Shown here one piece after another: positions 45,762-55,026 of a stretch of 64,000 nucleotides of DNA. Source of the stretch: MR-S7 sp000400995 (GTDB lineage Bacteria; Pseudomonadota; Gammaproteobacteria; Burkholderiales; Burkholderiaceae_C); assembly GCF_045291395.1 (NCBI RefSeq), contig NZ_CP152342.1, positions 1,984,001 to 2,048,000 on the forward strand, given 5' to 3'. A program made the translations under genes and the position numbers. Numbering within the stretch: position 1 is the stretch's first letter; each line of letters opens with the position of its first letter. Under the pieces are notes generated by a model. It did not search any database and was not told the DNA's origin. It saw nothing but the letters and a program-made list of their open reading frames with translations.

Positions 45762-47189
45762 TTAGAAGTTCAGCGTGCGCTTGTCCACGGCCAGGGCCGC
45801 TTCCTTGGTGGCTTCCGACAGCGACGGGTGTGCGTGGCAGATGCGGGCGATGTCCTCGCTCGACGCCTTGAACTCCATAGCCACGACGGCCTCGGCGATC
45901 AGCTCGCTGGCCATCGGGCCGACGATGTGCACGCCCAGGATCTCGTCCGTGGCCGCGTCGGCCAGCATCTTCACCATGCCCGTGGTGTCGCCCAACGCGC
46001 GCGCGCGGCCATTGGCCAGGAACGGGAAGGTGCCGGCCTTGTACTTCACGCCGTCCTGCTTGAGCTGCTGCTCGGTGCGGCCCACCCAGGCGATCTCGGG
46101 GCTGGTGTAGATGACCCAGGGGATGGTGTTGAAGTTCACGTGCCCGTGCTGGCCCGCGATGCGCTCGGCCACGGCCACGCCCTCTTCCTCGGCCTTGTGC
46201 GCGAGCATGGGGCCGCGCACCACGTCGCCCACGGCCCACACGCCGGGCAGGTTGGTCTTGCAGTCGCCGTCCACGACGATGGCGCCACGCTCGTCGAGCT
46301 GCAGGCCCACGGCCTCGGCATTCAGGCCCGTGGTGTTGGGCACGCGGCCGATGGAGACGATGAGCTTGTCCACGTCCAGCGTCTGCGCCTCGCCCTTGGC
46401 GTTGGTGTAGGCCACGCTGACGCCCTTCTTGCCGTTCTTGATCTCGCCGACCTTCACGCCCAGCTCGACCTTCAGGCCTTGCTTGTCGAAGGCCTTCTTG
46501 GCTTCCTTGGCGATCTGCTCGTCCACCGCGCCCAGGAACGTGGGCAGGCCTTCGAGCACCGTCACCTCGGCGCCCAGGCGGCGCCAGACGGAACCCATCT
46601 CCAGGCCGATCACGCCGGAGCCGATCAGGCCCAGCTTCTTGGGCACGGCGCCGATGCGCAGTGCGCCGTCGTTGGAGAGGATGTTCTCCTCGTCGAACGC
46701 CACACCGGGCAGCGCACGGGCGTTGGAGCCGGTGGCGACGACGATCTGCTTGCCCACCAGGGTTTCCTCGGCGGCGCCCGCCACCTTGATCTCGTAGCCG
46801 CCCTCGACCGCCTTGGCGAAAGAGCCGCGGCCATGGAAGAACGTGACCTTGTTCTTCTTGAACAGGTAGAGGATGCCGTCGTTGTTCTGCTTCACGACGG
46901 TGTCCTTGCGGCCGATCATCGTGGCCACGTCGATCTTCACGTCCTTGGCAGTGATGCCATGTTCGGCGAAGTGCTTGTTGGCGTGCTCGAAATGCTCGCT
47001 GGACTGCAGCAGCGCCTTGGAGGGAATGCAGCCCACGTTGGTGCAGGTGCCGCCGGGCGCGGGGCCGCCCTTGTCGTTCTTCCACTCGTCGATGCAGGCC
47101 ACGTTGAAGCCCAGTTGCGCGGCACGGATGGCCGCGATGTAGCCGCCGGGGCCGGCGCCGATGACGATGACGTCGAATTGCTTGCTCAT
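45762..47189 (-). CDS. lpdA: Dihydrolipoyl dehydrogenase (E3)
   Basis: FAD enzyme of 475 residues that reoxidises dihydrolipoyl groups of the 2-oxoglutarate dehydrogenase complex. FAD site VIVIGAGPGGYIAAIRAAQLG, redox disulfide Cys49/Cys54 (GGTCTNVGCIPSKALL), NAD site GLIGSGVIGLEMGSVWRRLG and C-terminal His-Glu pair CHAHPSLSEATKEA. It lies 69 bases after odhB, behind a small terminator hairpin, so its expression may be partly uncoupled from odhAB. Confidence 0.97.
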   Translation of the reverse strand: MSKQFDVIVIGAGPGGYIAAIRAAQLGFNVACIDEWKNDKGGPAPGGTCTNVGCIPSKALLQSSEHFEHANKHFAEHGITAKDVKIDVATMIGRKDTVVKQNNDGILYLFKKNKVTFFHGRGSFAKAVEGGYEIKVAGAAEETLVGKQIVVATGSNARALPGVAFDEENILSNDGALRIGAVPKKLGLIGSGVIGLEMGSVWRRLGAEVTVLEGLPTFLGAVDEQIAKEAKKAFDKQGLKVELGVKVGEIKNGKKGVSVAYTNAKGEAQTLDVDKLIVSIGRVPNTTGLNAEAVGLQLDERGAIVVDGDCKTNLPGVWAVGDVVRGPMLAHKAEEEGVAVAERIAGQHGHVNFNTIPWVIYTSPEIAWVGRTEQQLKQDGVKYKAGTFPFLANGRARALGDTTGMVKMLADAATDEILGVHIVGPMASELIAEAVVAMEFKASSEDIARICHAHPSLSEATKEAALAVDKRTLNF

Positions 47190-47212
47190 GGTTCAGTGTC
47201 TCTCGGTATCTT

Positions 47213-47237
47213 GAAAAAACCCACGCGAGGTGGGTTT
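47213..47237 (-). terminator. Intra-operon hairpin terminator between odhB and lpdA
   Basis: On the minus strand AAACCCAC-CTCGC-GTGGGTTT followed by a T run, a standard but modest rho-independent structure. It lies between two genes of one complex and likely lowers read-through to lpdA and zapE. Confidence 0.72.
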
Positions 47238-47258
47238 CAGTGCCTTGGCCTGTAGGAG

Positions 47259-48512
47259 TTACAGGTCGAACAGCAGGCGCGACGGGTCTTCCAGCGCGTC
47301 CTTCATCGCCACCAGGCCCAGCACGGCTTCGCGGCCGTCGATGATGCGGTGGTCGTAGGACATGGCCATGTAGTTCATCGGGCGCACGACCACTTGGCCG
47401 TTCTCGACCACGGCGCGGTCCTTGGTGGCGTGCACGCCCAGGATGGCCGACTGCGGCGGGTTGATGATGGGGGTGGACATCATCGAGCCGAAGGTGCCGC
47501 CGTTGGAGATGGAGAACGTGCCGCCGGTCATCTCCTCGATGCCCAGCTTGCCCTCGGCCGCCTTCTTGCCGAATTCGGCGATCTTCTTCTCGATGTCGGC
47601 GAAGCTCATCTGGTCGGCGTTGCGCAGGATCGGCACCACCAGGCCGCGCGGCGAACCGACGGCGATACCGATGTCGAAGTAGCCGTGGTAGACGATGTCG
47701 TTGCCGTCCACCGAGGCGTTGAGCACCGGGAACTTCTTCAGCGCGTGCACGGCAGCCTTCACGAAGAAGGACATGAAGCCGATCTTCACGCCGTGTTCCT
47801 TGGTGAACGCGTCCTGGAACTTCTTGCGCATCTCCATCACCGGGGCCATGTTCACTTCGTTGAACGTGGTCAGGATGGCGTTGGTGGACTGCGACTGCAG
47901 CAGGCGCTCGGCCACACGGGCGCGCAGGCGGCTCATGGGCACGCGCTGCTCGGGGCGGTCGCCCAGGTCTTCCTTGGAGGCAGGGGCCGCCACCTGCGGC
48001 AGCGCCTTGGTGGGCACGCCCGTGGGGATCACGGAGGCGGTGGACTGCACGCCGCCGGCCACGGCGGCCAGCACGTCGCCCTTGGTCACGCGGCCGTCCT
48101 TGCCGGTGCCGGTCACGGCGCCCACGGACAGGTTGTTGTCGGCCAGCAGCTTGGCGGCGGCGGGCATGGCCACGTCGCCCTTGCTGCCGCCTGCGGCGGG
48201 AACTGCAGCCACGGGAGCGGCAGCGGGTGCCGGAGCCGCGGCAGGTGCGGGCGCGGCGGCGCCGGCCTTGCCTTCGGTGTCGATCTTGGCGATGAGCTGG
48301 TCCGACGTGACCGTGCCGCCATCGGCCACCACGATCTCGGCGAGCACGCCGGCGGACGGCGCGGGCACTTCGAGCACCACCTTGTCGGTCTCGATCTCGA
48401 TCAGTATTTCATCGGCAGCGACGGCCTCGCCGGCCTTCTTCTTCCATTGCAGCATCGTGGCCTCGGCCACGGATTCGGACAGTTGGGGAACCTTGACTTC
48501 TACGATAGCCAT
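47259..48512 (-). CDS. odhB: Dihydrolipoyllysine-residue succinyltransferase (E2)
   Basis: Core of the 2-oxoglutarate dehydrogenase complex, 417 residues. Lipoyl domain with Lys44 in EIETDKVVLEV, an Ala/Pro-rich hinge, the subunit-binding domain (MPAAAKLLADNNLSVGAVTGTGKDGRVTKGDVL) and the catalytic domain ending in MSYDHRIIDGREAV with the active-site His. A single lipoyl domain, as usual for SucB/OdhB. It is 54 bases after odhA. Confidence 0.97.
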   Translation of the reverse strand: MAIVEVKVPQLSESVAEATMLQWKKKAGEAVAADEILIEIETDKVVLEVPAPSAGVLAEIVVADGGTVTSDQLIAKIDTEGKAGAAAPAPAAAPAPAAAPVAAVPAAGGSKGDVAMPAAAKLLADNNLSVGAVTGTGKDGRVTKGDVLAAVAGGVQSTASVIPTGVPTKALPQVAAPASKEDLGDRPEQRVPMSRLRARVAERLLQSQSTNAILTTFNEVNMAPVMEMRKKFQDAFTKEHGVKIGFMSFFVKAAVHALKKFPVLNASVDGNDIVYHGYFDIGIAVGSPRGLVVPILRNADQMSFADIEKKIAEFGKKAAEGKLGIEEMTGGTFSISNGGTFGSMMSTPIINPPQSAILGVHATKDRAVVENGQVVVRPMNYMAMSYDHRIIDGREAVLGLVAMKDALEDPSRLLFDL

Positions 48513-48566
48513 TTTGGAATTCTTTCAATCAGGTGTTTTGTTCTGAGGAGGTGTGGTTCTGCGGCC

Positions 48567-51446
48567 TTACTTGGTCAGGACAAAACCCTTGAGCTTGGCG
48601 AACGCGGCCTCGACCAGCGCCTTCTGCTGGTCCTGGTGCAGGTGCGAGTAACCTACGGCGGGCGACGCGGAAGCGGCGCGGCCGGCATAGCCCAGCTTCT
48701 GGCCGTCGAGCATGTTCTCGTGGATGTTGTGCTGGATGAAGAACCAGGCGCCCTGGTTCTGCGGCTCGTCCTGGCACCACACCACGTCGGTCGCGTTGGG
48801 GTACTTCTTCAGCTCGGCGGCGAAGGCCTTGTGCGGGAACGGGTAGAGTTGCTCCACGCGCACGATGGCCACGTCGGTGGATTCCTTCTCGGTGCGCTTC
48901 TTCACGAGGTCGTAGTACACCTTGCCCGAGCAGGCGATCACGCGCTTGACCTTGGCCGCGTTCTTCACGATGGCCTCGTTCTGCTCCGGGATCACGGTCT
49001 GGAAGCCGCCCTTGGTGAACTCGGACAGCGGCGAGGTCGCGTCCTTGTTACGCAGCAGCGATTTCGGGGTCATGATGACCAGAGGCTTGCGCAGGTTGCG
49101 CACCATCTGGCGACGCAGCACATGGAAGATCTGGCTGGCCGTGGTCGGCTGCACGATCTGCATGTTGGCGTCGGCCGCGAGTTGCATGAAGCGTTCCAGA
49201 CGGGCCGAGCTGTGCTCGGGGCCCTGGCCCTCGTAGCCGTGCGGCAACATAAGCGTGATGCCGTTCACGCGGCCCCACTTGACTTCGCCCGAGGCGATGA
49301 ACTGGTCGATCACGACCTGCGCGCCGTTGGCGAAGTCGCCGAACTGCGCTTCCCAGATCACGAGCGTGTTGGGGTCGTTCGACGCGTAGCCGTATTCGAA
49401 GGCCAGCACGGCCTCTTCGGAAAGGATGGAGTCGATGACGACGAACGGCGCCTGGTTGTCGGCCACGTTCGAGAGCGGCACGTAGGTACCCTCGCTCCAC
49501 TTCTCGCGCTTCTGGTCATGGATGACGGCGTGGCGGTGCGTGAACGTGCCGCGGCCGCAGTCCTCGCCCGACAGGCGCACGGGGTAGCCCGAAGCGACCA
49601 GCGAGGCGAAGGCCATGTGCTCGCCCATGCCCCAGTCCACGTTGACCTCGCCGCGTCCCATGGCGGCGCGGTCGTCATAGACCTTCTTCACGAGGGCGTG
49701 CGGCGTGACGCTGGCGGGGATGGTGGTGATCTTCTCGGCCAGGCGCTTCCATTCGGCCAGGGGGATGGCGGTGTCGCCGGCGTCGGTCCACTTCTGGTTC
49801 AGGAAGGGACTCCAGTCCACCGCGTACTTGCTCTTGAAGTTGGTCAGCACCGGATCGACCGTGTGCTTGCCCGCATCCATTGCGGCGCGGTACGCCTTCA
49901 CCATGTCATCGCCCAGCGTTTCGCCCAGGCCTTGCGCGGCCAGCTTGTCGGCGTAGAGCTTGCGCGTGCCGGGGTGCTGGCCGATCTTCTTGTACATCAG
50001 CGGCTGGGTGAGCGCGGGGGTGTCCTGCTCGTTGTGGCCCAGCTTGCGGAAGCAGACGATGTCGACCACCACGTCCTTGTCGAACTCCATGCGGAATTCG
50101 AGCGCCAACTGCACTGCCAGGCACACTGCCTCGGGATCGTCGCCGTTCACGTGCAGCACGGGCGACTCGATCATCTTCACGATATCGGTGCAGTAGAGCG
50201 TGGAACGCGTGTCGCGCGGGTCGGACGTGGTGAAGCCAATCTGGTTGTTGATGATCAGATGCACCGTGCCGCCCGTGGTGTAGCCTCGGGTCTGGGCCAG
50301 CGCCAGCGTTTCCTGGTTCACGCCCTGGCCGGCGAAGGCGGCGTCGCCGTGCACCAGCACGGGCAGCACCTGCTTGCCCTTGGGGTCACCGCGGCGATCC
50401 ATGCGTGAGCGCACCGAGCCTTCGACCACGGGGTTCACGATCTCCAGGTGCGAGGGGTTGAACGCCAGCGACAGGTGCACCGGGCCGCCGGGGGTGGACA
50501 CGTCGGAACTGAAGCCCTGGTGGTACTTCACGTCGCCCGAGGGCAGATCCTCGGGCGCGGTGTGGTCGAACTCGGCGAACAGCATGCCGGGCATCTTGCC
50601 CAGGGTGTTGACCAGCACGTTCAGGCGGCCGCGGTGGGCCATGCCGATCACCACTTCCTGCACGCCGCGGGTGCCCGCGTCGTTGATGAGCTCGTCCATC
50701 GCGGCGATGAAGCTCTCGCCGCCTTCGAGGGAGAAGCGCTTCTGGCCGACGTACTTGGTGTGCAGGTAGCGCTCCAGGCCTTCGGCGGCCGTGAGGCGGT
50801 CGAGGATGCGCTTCTTCTTCTCGGCCGAGAAATTCGGCTTGCTGCGGATCGTCTCGAGCTTCTGCTGCCACCAGCGCTTCTGGTTCTGCTCGGTGGCGTA
50901 CATGTATTCGACGCCGATGGTGCCGCAATAGGTTTCGCGCAGCGCATTGAGCAGTTCGCGCAGCGACATGCTTTCCTTGCCGAAGAACGTGTTGCTGGTG
51001 TTGAACACGGTTTCCTGGTCGGCGTCGGTGAAGCCGTAGAAAGCGGGGTCGAGCTCGGGAATCTCGGGACGCTCGGTGCGCTTGAGCGGGTCCAGGTCGG
51101 CCCAGCGGGCGCCCACGTTGCGGTAGGCGGCGATCAGCTGCTGGACGGCAGTGCGCTTGCGGCCCAGGTCGGAATCGGCGCCGGCCGCCACAACGACCTT
51201 GGTGCCGCCTTGCTTGGCACGCTCGGCGAAGGCGTTGATGACCGGAAGATGGGGAACGTCCTTGGCATTGCTGCCGTCTACCGCGGGCACATGTTGCAGT
51301 GCATCAAAGTATTCGCGCCAGGAATCCGGCACGCTACCCGGGTTGGCAAGGTAGTTTTCGTACATCTCCTCGACGTAGGGCGCATTGCCGCCGAAGAGAT
51401 AGGTGTTGCCTTGGTAGGCTTGGTAGACGGACGTGGGTTCGCTCAT
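48567..51446 (-). CDS. odhA: 2-Oxoglutarate dehydrogenase E1 component
   Basis: Thiamine-diphosphate decarboxylase of 959 residues. EPTSVYQAYQGNTYLFGGNAPYVEEMYENYL is the N-terminal E2-binding helix; VVIGMAHRGRLNVLVNTLGK, GDVKYHQGFSSD, HLSLAFNPSHLEIVNPVVEG and INNQIGFTTSDPRDTRST (ThDP/metal site) are all intact. First gene of the odhA-odhB-lpdA-zapE group. The 222-base gap upstream to the divergent permease gene must hold its promoter; I see no clear operator there. Confidence 0.97.
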   Translation of the reverse strand: MSEPTSVYQAYQGNTYLFGGNAPYVEEMYENYLANPGSVPDSWREYFDALQHVPAVDGSNAKDVPHLPVINAFAERAKQGGTKVVVAAGADSDLGRKRTAVQQLIAAYRNVGARWADLDPLKRTERPEIPELDPAFYGFTDADQETVFNTSNTFFGKESMSLRELLNALRETYCGTIGVEYMYATEQNQKRWWQQKLETIRSKPNFSAEKKKRILDRLTAAEGLERYLHTKYVGQKRFSLEGGESFIAAMDELINDAGTRGVQEVVIGMAHRGRLNVLVNTLGKMPGMLFAEFDHTAPEDLPSGDVKYHQGFSSDVSTPGGPVHLSLAFNPSHLEIVNPVVEGSVRSRMDRRGDPKGKQVLPVLVHGDAAFAGQGVNQETLALAQTRGYTTGGTVHLIINNQIGFTTSDPRDTRSTLYCTDIVKMIESPVLHVNGDDPEAVCLAVQLALEFRMEFDKDVVVDIVCFRKLGHNEQDTPALTQPLMYKKIGQHPGTRKLYADKLAAQGLGETLGDDMVKAYRAAMDAGKHTVDPVLTNFKSKYAVDWSPFLNQKWTDAGDTAIPLAEWKRLAEKITTIPASVTPHALVKKVYDDRAAMGRGEVNVDWGMGEHMAFASLVASGYPVRLSGEDCGRGTFTHRHAVIHDQKREKWSEGTYVPLSNVADNQAPFVVIDSILSEEAVLAFEYGYASNDPNTLVIWEAQFGDFANGAQVVIDQFIASGEVKWGRVNGITLMLPHGYEGQGPEHSSARLERFMQLAADANMQIVQPTTASQIFHVLRRQMVRNLRKPLVIMTPKSLLRNKDATSPLSEFTKGGFQTVIPEQNEAIVKNAAKVKRVIACSGKVYYDLVKKRTEKESTDVAIVRVEQLYPFPHKAFAAELKKYPNATDVVWCQDEPQNQGAWFFIQHNIHENMLDGQKLGYAGRAASASPAVGYSHLHQDQQKALVEAAFAKLKGFVLTK

Positions 51447-51668
51447 ATTCCGCTGACCTCCGCTTCCCTGAAGGAAGCTTTAGCTGGTTGGTAAACCTTC
51501 CGCGTCACGGCTGAACCGGTTTGCGGATGCGACTGTGGCAGGGGAAGGGGCCTGGTTGCGGGCGCTATTGTGCCACCGAACGCCGCAGCACGTGGCCTCG
51601 TGCGGCCTGGGGAATCCCCCTGGAGCGCTCCTGGCTTACATTTGCGCTGTCCCTTCCGTGACCCGCAC

Positions 51669-52730
51669 ATGACGTCCTCCGCACTCCAGAACCGCACCCT
51701 GCTGCTCCTGCTCGCCGCCGTGACGGTGGCCTTCGCCGCCATCCTGTGGCCCTTCAACGGCGCGGTGTTCTGGGGCGTGGTGCTCGCCATTCTGTTCGCG
51801 CCCCTGCACCGCAAGCTGCTGCGGCGCATGCCGCGCAGGCGCAACCTCGCGGCCTTCGTGACGCTGTGCGTCTGCCTGCTGATCGTGATCCTGCCGATGG
51901 CCCTCATCGGCGTGTCCCTGGCGCAGGAAGCCAGCGTCGCCTACGAACGGATGCGTTCGGGGCAGCTCAACTACGGCGCCTACCTGCAGCAGGTGCTGGC
52001 GGCGCTGCCCGCCTGGCTGCTGGCGCTGCTGGACCGCTTCCACCTCACCTCCGTGGCCGAGCTGCAGGCGCGGCTGGCCTCTGTGGGAGCCCAGGCCAGC
52101 CAGTTCCTGGCGACCAAGGCGCTGGACGTGGGCCAGAACACGCTGCAGTTCATCGTGAGCTTCGGCGTGATGCTCTACCTGCTGTTCTTCCTGCTGCGCG
52201 ACGGCGTGCAGCTCGCCACCCGCGTGCGCGACGCGATCCCGATGGACGACCAGCACAAGCGGCAGCTGGCGCGCAAGTTCATCACCGTGACCCGTGCCAC
52301 GGTCAAGGGCAACATCGCGGTGGCCGCCGCCCAGGGGGCGCTGGGCGGGCTGATCTTCTGGGTGCTGGACATCCAGGGACCCGTGATGTGGGGCGTTCTG
52401 ATGGCCTTCCTGTCGCTGCTGCCCGCCGTGGGCGCCAGCCTGATCTGGGGCCCCGTGGCCATCTATTTCCTGGCCACAGGCGCCACCTGGCAGGCCATCA
52501 CGCTCACGGCCTACGGCATCTGCGTCATCGGGCTGGTGGACAACCTGCTGCGCCCCGTTCTGGTGGGCAAGGACACGAAGATGCCCGACTACGTGGTGCT
52601 CATCTCCACGCTGGGCGGAATGGCGCTGTTCGGCCTCACCGGTTTCGTGATCGGCCCCGTCATCGCTGCCCTGTTCATGGCCACATGGGACCTGTTCGCC
52701 CCGCCACCCGCTCCGCCCCCCGCCGAATGA
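51669..52730 (+). CDS. AI-2E family transporter (UPF0118 permease)
   Basis: Inner-membrane protein of 353 residues with about eight hydrophobic segments: a pair at 10-50, one near 62-85, a periplasmic helical part (MRSGQLNYGAYLQQVLAALP), and the C-terminal bundle. ISFGVMLYLLFFLLRDG-like and GLVDNLLRPVLVGKDTKMPDYVVLISTLGG are the family signatures. Members include TqsA and several Na+/H+ antiporters, so the substrate is not implied by the family name. A diguanylate cyclase gene follows 44 bases downstream on the same strand. Confidence 0.9.
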   Translation: MTSSALQNRTLLLLLAAVTVAFAAILWPFNGAVFWGVVLAILFAPLHRKLLRRMPRRRNLAAFVTLCVCLLIVILPMALIGVSLAQEASVAYERMRSGQLNYGAYLQQVLAALPAWLLALLDRFHLTSVAELQARLASVGAQASQFLATKALDVGQNTLQFIVSFGVMLYLLFFLLRDGVQLATRVRDAIPMDDQHKRQLARKFITVTRATVKGNIAVAAAQGALGGLIFWVLDIQGPVMWGVLMAFLSLLPAVGASLIWGPVAIYFLATGATWQAITLTAYGICVIGLVDNLLRPVLVGKDTKMPDYVVLISTLGGMALFGLTGFVIGPVIAALFMATWDLFAPPPAPPPAE

Positions 52731-52774
52731 CGCTCCGCACGGCGCGCTGACATCCACGCGCCACAGACCCTCCC

Positions 52775-55024
52775 ATGCGCATCGCGTCGTCCCGCAGCCT
52801 GGTCACCCTGGCACTCGTGCTGTCTCTCGGGGTGGGCGCCCTGTTCGCCCGCGCCATCCTCACGATCCGCGACGACCAGTGGGCCTACGCGCGGCACATC
52901 AATTCCACGCTGGCCCACACGATCGAGCAGAACATCGCGCGTACCGTCACCGGCTTCGACCACTCGCTGGCGGGCGTCGTCAACACGCTGGGCCAGTACG
53001 ACCTGCAGGCCATCCCGCCGGGCATGCGCCACGCGCTGCTGTTCGACCACTCGCTGCGCACCCGCGGCCTGGGCTCCGTCGCCGTGCTGGACGCCAACGG
53101 CGACGTGGTGCTCGACTCCGAATACGCCGCACCGCGCAAGATCAACCTGGCCGACCGGGAGTATTTCCGCGCCCACCTGCGCGACGGCTACCAGGGGCTG
53201 TACATCGGCGCGCCCATCCGCTCCCGGCTGGCGGACGGTGCCCACAGCCTGCCCATGAGCCGCGCCTACTTCCACAGCGACGGCAGTTTCGCTGGCGTGG
53301 TGGTCGGCGCGATCCGCATCGAATACTTCAAGGAGTTGTTCGCCTCGGTGGACCTGGGCGCCATGAGCCGCATCGACCTGTGGCGCCACGACGGCAGTGC
53401 CGTGGCCCAGTTCCCCGCGGGGCCGCAGGAGCCCGCCCTCCTCGACGCCCAGCACCTCGCCTGGCTGAATGCCAGCGGGCACGGCACCTTCACCGGGCCC
53501 GACGTGCAGGACGGCGAGCGCCGCCTGCACGCCTTCCGGCACGTGGACGGCTACCCGCTCATCGTGAGCGTGGGCCAGTCGGTGGACACCATCCTGGCCC
53601 AGTGGCGCCGCAGCGCGCTGGTGCTGGGCGGCTTCGCGCTGCTGCTCATGGCCTGTGGCGTGGGCCTCACGCAGCTGTTCGCGCGCGAGCTCCGGCGCCG
53701 CCAGGACATCGGCACGCAGCTCAAGCAGGCGGAACACGACCTGCGCACCATCCTGAACAACCTGCCCTCCTTCGTCGGCTACTGGGACAGGGGCCTGCGC
53801 AACCGCTTCGCGAACCAGGCCTACCAGGACTGGCTGGGCGTCAGCGCCGAGCAACTGCGTGCCCAGCAACTGCCCGAGATCGTCGGCGAGCTGACCTACG
53901 GGCAGATACGCTCCCATGTGGAGCGGGCCCTCGAAGGGCAGCGGCAGACCTATGAGCGCAGCGTGCGCCTGCCTTCGGGGCAGGAGTGCCACCTGCAGGT
54001 CTCCTACATCCCCGACGTCGAGGACGCCCAGGTGCAGGGCTTCTTCGTGCAGATCGACGACCTCACCGAGCGCAAGCACATGGAGGACCTGCTCTTCGAG
54101 GAAAAGGAGATGGTGCGGCTCACGCTGCAGTCCATCGGCGACGCCGTGATCTGCACCGATGCGCGCGGCCACGTCACCTACCTCAACCCGATGGCGGAGC
54201 TGGCCACGGGCTGGCAGGCCTTCGACGCCGCCGACCGGCACGTGGACGAGGTGGCCCCGCTGCAGATGCCCGCGCACCAGGGCGATGCCTCCAGCCCCGT
54301 TGTGCGCGTGCTCGCGGGCTCGGGCGCCGCCTCCCAGCGCGGGCTGGTGCTGCGCCGCCGCGACGGCCGGCTGGTGGACATCGAGGAATCCGCCAGCCCC
54401 ATCACCGACCGCCACGGGCAGGTCACCGGCGCGGTGATCGTCCTGCGCGACGTGACCGAGGCCATGGCCCTGTCGCGCCGCATGGCGCATCTGGCGCAGC
54501 ACGACGTGCTCACCAACCTGCCGAACCGCGTGCTGCTGCAGGACCGTGCCCAGCAGGCCATGGCCCACGCGAAGCGCGACGGCCACACGCTGGCGCTGCT
54601 GTACCTCGACCTGGACGGGTTCAAGCAGGTCAACGACACGCTGGGCCACGACGCGGGCGACCTGCTGCTGGTGCAGGTGGCGCAGCGCCTCACCGCTGCC
54701 GTGCGCGGCTCCGACACCGTGTGCCGCCAGGGGGGCGACGAATTCGTGGTGCTGCTGCCCGCGCTGGACACTGCGGAGCAGGCCTGCGTGGTCGCGCGCA
54801 AGATGATGGCTGCGTGCGAAGCCCCTTTCGACCTGCAAGGCCGGGCCGTGCGCATCGGCCTGAGCGGCGGCATCGCCCTCTACCCCGGCCCCGGGCAGAC
54901 GTTCGAGGAGCTGGCCCGCTGCGCCGACACGGCCATGTATGCCGCCAAGCGCAACGGGCGCAGCCAGTTCCGCCTCTACGTGGGTGCGGACGCCGAACCC
55001 GAGCGGGTTCCCGCGTCCGCCTGA
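52775..55024 (+). CDS. Membrane diguanylate cyclase with extracellular sensor and PAS domains
   Basis: A 749-residue c-di-GMP synthase. TM helix at 7-28, a periplasmic dCache/PDC-like sensor to about 280, a second TM at 283-303, a PAS at about 325-430 (LRTILNNLPSFVGYWDRGLRNRFANQAYQDWLG), a second PAS at about 440-560 and the GGDEF domain. The active site RQGGDEFVVLLP is near 650, with the inhibitory RxxD (RGSD) exactly five residues before GGDEF, so both activity and product feedback are expected. No EAL domain. It ends 2 bases from the convergent Bug gene. Confidence 0.94.
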   Translation: MRIASSRSLVTLALVLSLGVGALFARAILTIRDDQWAYARHINSTLAHTIEQNIARTVTGFDHSLAGVVNTLGQYDLQAIPPGMRHALLFDHSLRTRGLGSVAVLDANGDVVLDSEYAAPRKINLADREYFRAHLRDGYQGLYIGAPIRSRLADGAHSLPMSRAYFHSDGSFAGVVVGAIRIEYFKELFASVDLGAMSRIDLWRHDGSAVAQFPAGPQEPALLDAQHLAWLNASGHGTFTGPDVQDGERRLHAFRHVDGYPLIVSVGQSVDTILAQWRRSALVLGGFALLLMACGVGLTQLFARELRRRQDIGTQLKQAEHDLRTILNNLPSFVGYWDRGLRNRFANQAYQDWLGVSAEQLRAQQLPEIVGELTYGQIRSHVERALEGQRQTYERSVRLPSGQECHLQVSYIPDVEDAQVQGFFVQIDDLTERKHMEDLLFEEKEMVRLTLQSIGDAVICTDARGHVTYLNPMAELATGWQAFDAADRHVDEVAPLQMPAHQGDASSPVVRVLAGSGAASQRGLVLRRRDGRLVDIEESASPITDRHGQVTGAVIVLRDVTEAMALSRRMAHLAQHDVLTNLPNRVLLQDRAQQAMAHAKRDGHTLALLYLDLDGFKQVNDTLGHDAGDLLLVQVAQRLTAAVRGSDTVCRQGGDEFVVLLPALDTAEQACVVARKMMAACEAPFDLQGRAVRIGLSGGIALYPGPGQTFEELARCADTAMYAAKRNGRSQFRLYVGADAEPERVPASA

Positions 55025-55026
55025 CC

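Noticed and set aside
45685..47085. Minus-strand frame of 466 codons in lpdA
   Set aside because: Arg/Gly-rich out-of-frame copy of lpdA in the same direction, with no conserved motif.
47349..50408. Open frame of 1019 codons on the plus strand opposite odhB and odhA
   Set aside because: His/Gly/Arg/Val-rich antisense shadow typical of high-GC genes; the minus-strand frames encode clear odhB and odhA. Similar long shadows at 26200-28839, 36750-39392, 33646-35910, 23242-24513 and 6271-8277 were left out for the same reason.
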